A program made the position numbers and the translations under genes. From Dryocola sp032051265 (GTDB taxonomy: Bacteria; Pseudomonadota; Gammaproteobacteria; Enterobacterales; Enterobacteriaceae): a stretch of 64,000 bases of DNA. The DNA is taken from positions 335,118 to 399,117 of the forward strand of contig DAMBYU010000005.1 in the NCBI GenBank assembly GCA_032051265.1. The letters are read 5' to 3'. This document shows, in pieces, positions 61,163-64,000 of this stretch; position 1 is the first letter of the stretch, and each line of letters begins with the position of its first letter. The notes beneath the pieces are model-generated. The model was given only the letters and a program-made list of their open reading frames with translations. It did not search any database and was not told where the DNA came from.

Positions 61163-62092
61163 ATGAAAACGAAAGGCAGTCTCGTCGTCCTCGGCAGTAT
61201 TAACGCTGACCATATCCTTAACCTCGAACATTTTCCAACGCCGGGTGAAACCGTGACCGGGCAGGAATATCAGGTCGCGTTCGGCGGGAAGGGGGCAAAC
61301 CAGGCCGTTGCTGCCGGGCGCAGCGGCGCCGACATAGCTTTTATTGCCTGCGTCGGCGGCGACGACACCGGCAGCCGCGTTTGCAAACAGCTCGCCTGCG
61401 ATAAAATAGATATCTCTCCCGTCAGCACGATTAAAGAAGCCGCCACCGGCGTTGCGCTAATCTTTGTTAACGGCACCGGGGAAAATGTCATTGCTATTCA
61501 TGCCGGTGCGAACGGCGCGTTAACGCCTGAACTGGTAGCAAAGCAACAGCAGAAAATTGCGGATGCCTCCGCGCTTCTGATGCAGCTGGAATCGCCGCTG
61601 GAAAGCGTGCTGGCTGCGGCTAAAATTGCTCATCAGAATCGGACCAAAGTCGTACTTAATCCCGCCCCCGCCTGCGCATTGTCGGACGAGCTGCTGGGGC
61701 TGGTGGATATCATCACCCCGAATGAAACCGAAGCGGAAAAGCTCACCGGCATTCGTGTTGAAAATGATGAAGATGCAGCGAAAGCCGCCCAGGCGTTGCA
61801 CGATAAAGGTATTGAAACCGTCATTATTACGCTTGGCAGCCGCGGCGTCTGGCTGAGCGAACAGGGCAAAGGGCAGCGCGTTCCGGGCTTTAAGGTTAAA
61901 GCTGTGGATACGATTGCCGCCGGGGATACGTTTAACGGTGCGCTGGTGACGGCATTGCTGGAAGAGAAACCGATGAATGATGCGATTCGCTTTGCGCACG
62001 CCGCCGCCGCCATTGCCGTAACACGTAAAGGTGCCCAGCCTTCCGTGCCGTGGCGTAATGAAATCGACGAGTTCTTGCAGCAGCAGGGGTAA
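61163..62092 (+). CDS. rbsK: Ribokinase RbsK
   Basis: A 309-residue PfkB-family kinase producing ribose 5-phosphate. The signatures GGKGANQAVAAGRSGA and DTIAAGDTFNGAL (with the catalytic Asp) are intact. The start ATG 61163 gives the E. coli length; a GTG nine codons upstream lies inside the intercistronic hairpin. rbsR follows 2 bp later. Confidence 0.97.
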   Translation: MKTKGSLVVLGSINADHILNLEHFPTPGETVTGQEYQVAFGGKGANQAVAAGRSGADIAFIACVGGDDTGSRVCKQLACDKIDISPVSTIKEAATGVALIFVNGTGENVIAIHAGANGALTPELVAKQQQKIADASALLMQLESPLESVLAAAKIAHQNRTKVVLNPAPACALSDELLGLVDIITPNETEAEKLTGIRVENDEDAAKAAQALHDKGIETVIITLGSRGVWLSEQGKGQRVPGFKVKAVDTIAAGDTFNGALVTALLEEKPMNDAIRFAHAAAAIAVTRKGAQPSVPWRNEIDEFLQQQG

Positions 62093-62094
62093 TC

Positions 62095-63087
62095 TTGGCT
62101 ACCATGAAAGATGTCGCCCGCCTCGCGGGCGTCTCCACCTCGACGGTTTCACACGTCATCAATAACGACCGGTTCGTGAGCGAGGCTATTCGCGAAAAGG
62201 TTGATGCAGCCATCAAAACGCTGAACTATGCGCCCTCTGCTCTGGCGCGTAGCCTTAAACTCAACCAGACCCACACTATCGGCATGTTGATCACCGCCAG
62301 CAGCAACCCGTTCTATTCTGAGCTGGTGCGTGGCGTGGAGCGTAGCTGCTTTGAGCGTGGGTACAGTCTGGTGCTGTGCAATACAGAAGGCGATGAGCAG
62401 CGCATGAACCGCAATCTGGAGACGCTGATGCAAAAACGCGTCGATGGTCTGCTGTTACTGTGTACCGAAACCCATCTGCCTTCTGCTGAGATCATGAATC
62501 GCTATCCTTCTATTCCAACGGTGATGATGGACTGGGCGCCTTTTGAAGGCGAAAGCGACGTGATTCAGGATAACTCCCTGCTGGGGGGCGAAATGGCAAC
62601 CCAGCATCTTATCGATAATGGTTATACCCGCATCGCCTGTATCGCCGGGTCGCAGGATAAAACGCCCGCCAGACTACGTCTGGAAGGTTATCGCAAAGCA
62701 ATGAACGGCGCGGGGCTGGCGATTCATCCGGGTTATGAAATTATTGGCGACTTTGAGTTTCAGGGGGGCTTCACGGCGATGAACTCTCTTCTGGCGCTGG
62801 AGCAACCGCCTCATGCGGTGTTCACCGGAAACGATGCCATGGCGGTGGGCGCCTATCATGCGTTATATCAGGCTGGTTTGAGCGTGCCGAAGGATATGGC
62901 CGTGGTTGGTTATGATGATATTGAACTGGCGCGATATATGACGCCGCCGCTCACGACTGTTCACCAGCCAAAGGATGAACTGGGTGAACTGGCCGTGGAT
63001 GTGTTAATTCATCGCATGGCGCAGCCCACGCTGGCGCAACAGCGTCTCTTACTGACGCCGGAACTGGTGGAACGCGGTTCAGTTTAA
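62095..63087 (+). CDS. rbsR: Ribose operon repressor RbsR
   Basis: A 330-residue LacI-family repressor. The N-terminal HTH and hinge (MKDVARLAGVSTSTVSHVIN; ALARSL) precede a periplasmic-binding-protein-like ribose domain. The start is TTG 62095, giving the E. coli length; ATG two codons later is possible. It should bind the two palindromes before rbsD. Confidence 0.97.
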   Translation: MATMKDVARLAGVSTSTVSHVINNDRFVSEAIREKVDAAIKTLNYAPSALARSLKLNQTHTIGMLITASSNPFYSELVRGVERSCFERGYSLVLCNTEGDEQRMNRNLETLMQKRVDGLLLLCTETHLPSAEIMNRYPSIPTVMMDWAPFEGESDVIQDNSLLGGEMATQHLIDNGYTRIACIAGSQDKTPARLRLEGYRKAMNGAGLAIHPGYEIIGDFEFQGGFTAMNSLLALEQPPHAVFTGNDAMAVGAYHALYQAGLSVPKDMAVVGYDDIELARYMTPPLTTVHQPKDELGELAVDVLIHRMAQPTLAQQRLLLTPELVERGSV

Positions 63088-63100
63088 TGTCGGCCCTTAT

Positions 63101-63808
63101 TTAATCCGCGTGACCGTTAGCGAAAGGTTTTTTTAATAGCGCCTGACATGCGGTTAACGCAGCCTGGCTGTCTCCCCGGGTAATGGCATCGACAATGGCC
63201 CGATGTAAATCGAGCTTGATGACTTCATTATCGGTTATCGCCGTGAAGTAGTTGTAATAGATAGAACGGAACAGGTTTGCGAAAGAGCAAAGGAAGGGGT
63301 TGGTGCTCATTTCATAGATGTGCTCATGGTAAGCCATATCAACTTCTATCCAGCGTTCGCGATCAAACGAGGTTTTCAGCTTCACCATTTCTACCATCAG
63401 TTCGCTGAGATAAGCTTTTTGTTCGCTGCTGCCATTTACAGCCGCAAGCGCACAGGCTTGTGGCTCCAGGCTATTACGCATCACAAGGAAGTAGTCCACC
63501 ACGTCATTGAAGTTTTCTTCGGTCATCCACCAGGTAAGCAGCTCCTTGTCAAGAAAGTTCCAGTGACTGCGGGGCATAACGCGAGTGCCGATGCGCGGGC
63601 GAGGCAAAACCATTCCTTTCGCTGTTAATGTCTTTACTGCCTCTCGCACGGCGGTGCGGCTGACGCCGAATAACTCTCCCAGTTCGATTTCACCCGGCAG
63701 AATGCTACCCGCTTGATACTCTCCTTTGAGAATGCGCTGTGCCAGCTTCTCCGCAAGAACATATGAAAGGTTCTTTTGCGCCGCGAGTTGTTGTGCAGAT
63801 AAAGACAT
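63101..63808 (-). CDS. yieP: YieP, FadR-type GntR regulator
   Basis: A 235-residue transcription factor (E. coli 230). The winged HTH is PGEIELGELFGVSRTAVREAV (about 38-75, split by its wing RPRIGTRV) and is followed by an FCD effector domain. Targets and ligand are not well established. It is convergent with rbsR, 13 bp apart; the multidrug transporter gene hsrA that lies between them in E. coli is absent. It lies immediately upstream of an rRNA operon. Confidence 0.93.
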   Translation of the reverse strand: MSLSAQQLAAQKNLSYVLAEKLAQRILKGEYQAGSILPGEIELGELFGVSRTAVREAVKTLTAKGMVLPRPRIGTRVMPRSHWNFLDKELLTWWMTEENFNDVVDYFLVMRNSLEPQACALAAVNGSSEQKAYLSELMVEMVKLKTSFDRERWIEVDMAYHEHIYEMSTNPFLCSFANLFRSIYYNYFTAITDNEVIKLDLHRAIVDAITRGDSQAALTACQALLKKPFANGHAD

Positions 63809-63959
63809 TTATGCAATTCCTTTAGCTATGTTTCTCTTTGTATTATGCCACCTGGTATCTCTTTCTGATGCTTAAAACAGCAAATATGCCGCGTTACATG
63901 GCTTTTGCAGCCGTTTTGGTGAAAAAAAAGACGCTTGGTAATTTATTTGCAATAAACGC

Positions 63960-63987
63960 TTGTCAGCTTCCGAAAAATCCCTATACT
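63960..63987 (+). promoter_or_regulatory. P1 promoter of an rRNA operon
   Basis: TTGTCA, a 16-bp spacer, TATACT, then a GC-rich discriminator GCGCCTCCACTGA, as in E. coli rrn P1 promoters. An AT-rich stretch just upstream fits an UP element. The rRNA genes themselves lie beyond the right edge. Confidence 0.85.
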
Positions 63988-64000
63988 GCGCCTCCACTGA

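Overview
The window is chromosomal DNA of a member of the Enterobacteriaceae, and it holds the replication-origin neighbourhood. Gene content and order follow the Escherichia coli oriC region almost gene for gene (glvC/yidP - yidE - ibpBA - yidQR - dgo - yidAB - gyrB-recF-dnaN-dnaA // rpmH-rnpA-yidD-yidC-mnmE - yieEF - adeP/yieH - phoU-pst - glmSU - atp - rsmG-mnmG - oriC - mioC-asnC/asnA - viaA-ravA - kup - rbs - yieP - rrn). The proteins are close to E. coli, usually of identical length, but not identical. Absent compared with E. coli K-12 are tnaCAB, cbrA/B/C, bgl and hsrA. A PL9 pectate lyase gene is present between glmU and atpC. The genus cannot be fixed from this window; Enterobacter, Klebsiella, Cedecea and Kosakonia relatives are all plausible.

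Region 1-8000: the start of an alpha-glucoside PTS permease diverges from a GntR/UTRA regulator. A small accessory patch follows, with an intact MbcA/ParS-type antitoxin-like gene and only the C-terminal end of a RES-type toxin gene. Then come yidE, the small heat-shock operon ibpAB (sigma-32 promoter plus RNA-thermometer-like hairpins before both genes), lipoprotein gene yidQ and yidR. Region 8000-13700: the complete D-galactonate operon dgoRKADT with its repressor operators, and the HAD phosphatase yidA. Region 13800-24900: yidB, the replication/topology cluster gyrB-recF-dnaN-dnaA, and the divergent rpmH-rnpA-yidD-yidC-mnmE cluster.

Region 24900-36800: yieE, yieF, the purine permease adeP with a PurR-like box, yieH, the phosphate operon pstSCAB-phoU with a Pho box, and glmUS for UDP-GlcNAc synthesis. 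Region 37000-39300: a secreted or periplasmic PL9 lyase (PelX type) with its own KdgR-like operator. Region 39300-46400: the full F1Fo ATP synthase operon atpIBEFHAGDC. Region 46800-50300: rsmG, mnmG, oriC (three 13-mers, four clear DnaA boxes, many GATC sites) and mioC. Region 50300-64000: asnC/asnA, the ravA-viaA AAA+/VWA pair, potassium transporter kup, the ribose operon rbsDACBKR with two RbsR-type operators, the FadR-like regulator yieP, and at the right edge the P1 promoter of an rRNA operon whose genes lie outside.

Most of the window is conserved housekeeping sequence. The less ordinary signals are: the decayed antitoxin/RES locus; an unclassified 79-bp double stem-loop element present twice with compensatory changes; a long hairpin covering the yidR ribosome binding site; the KdgR-linked pelX insertion; and a second RbsR operator that overlaps the CRP site.
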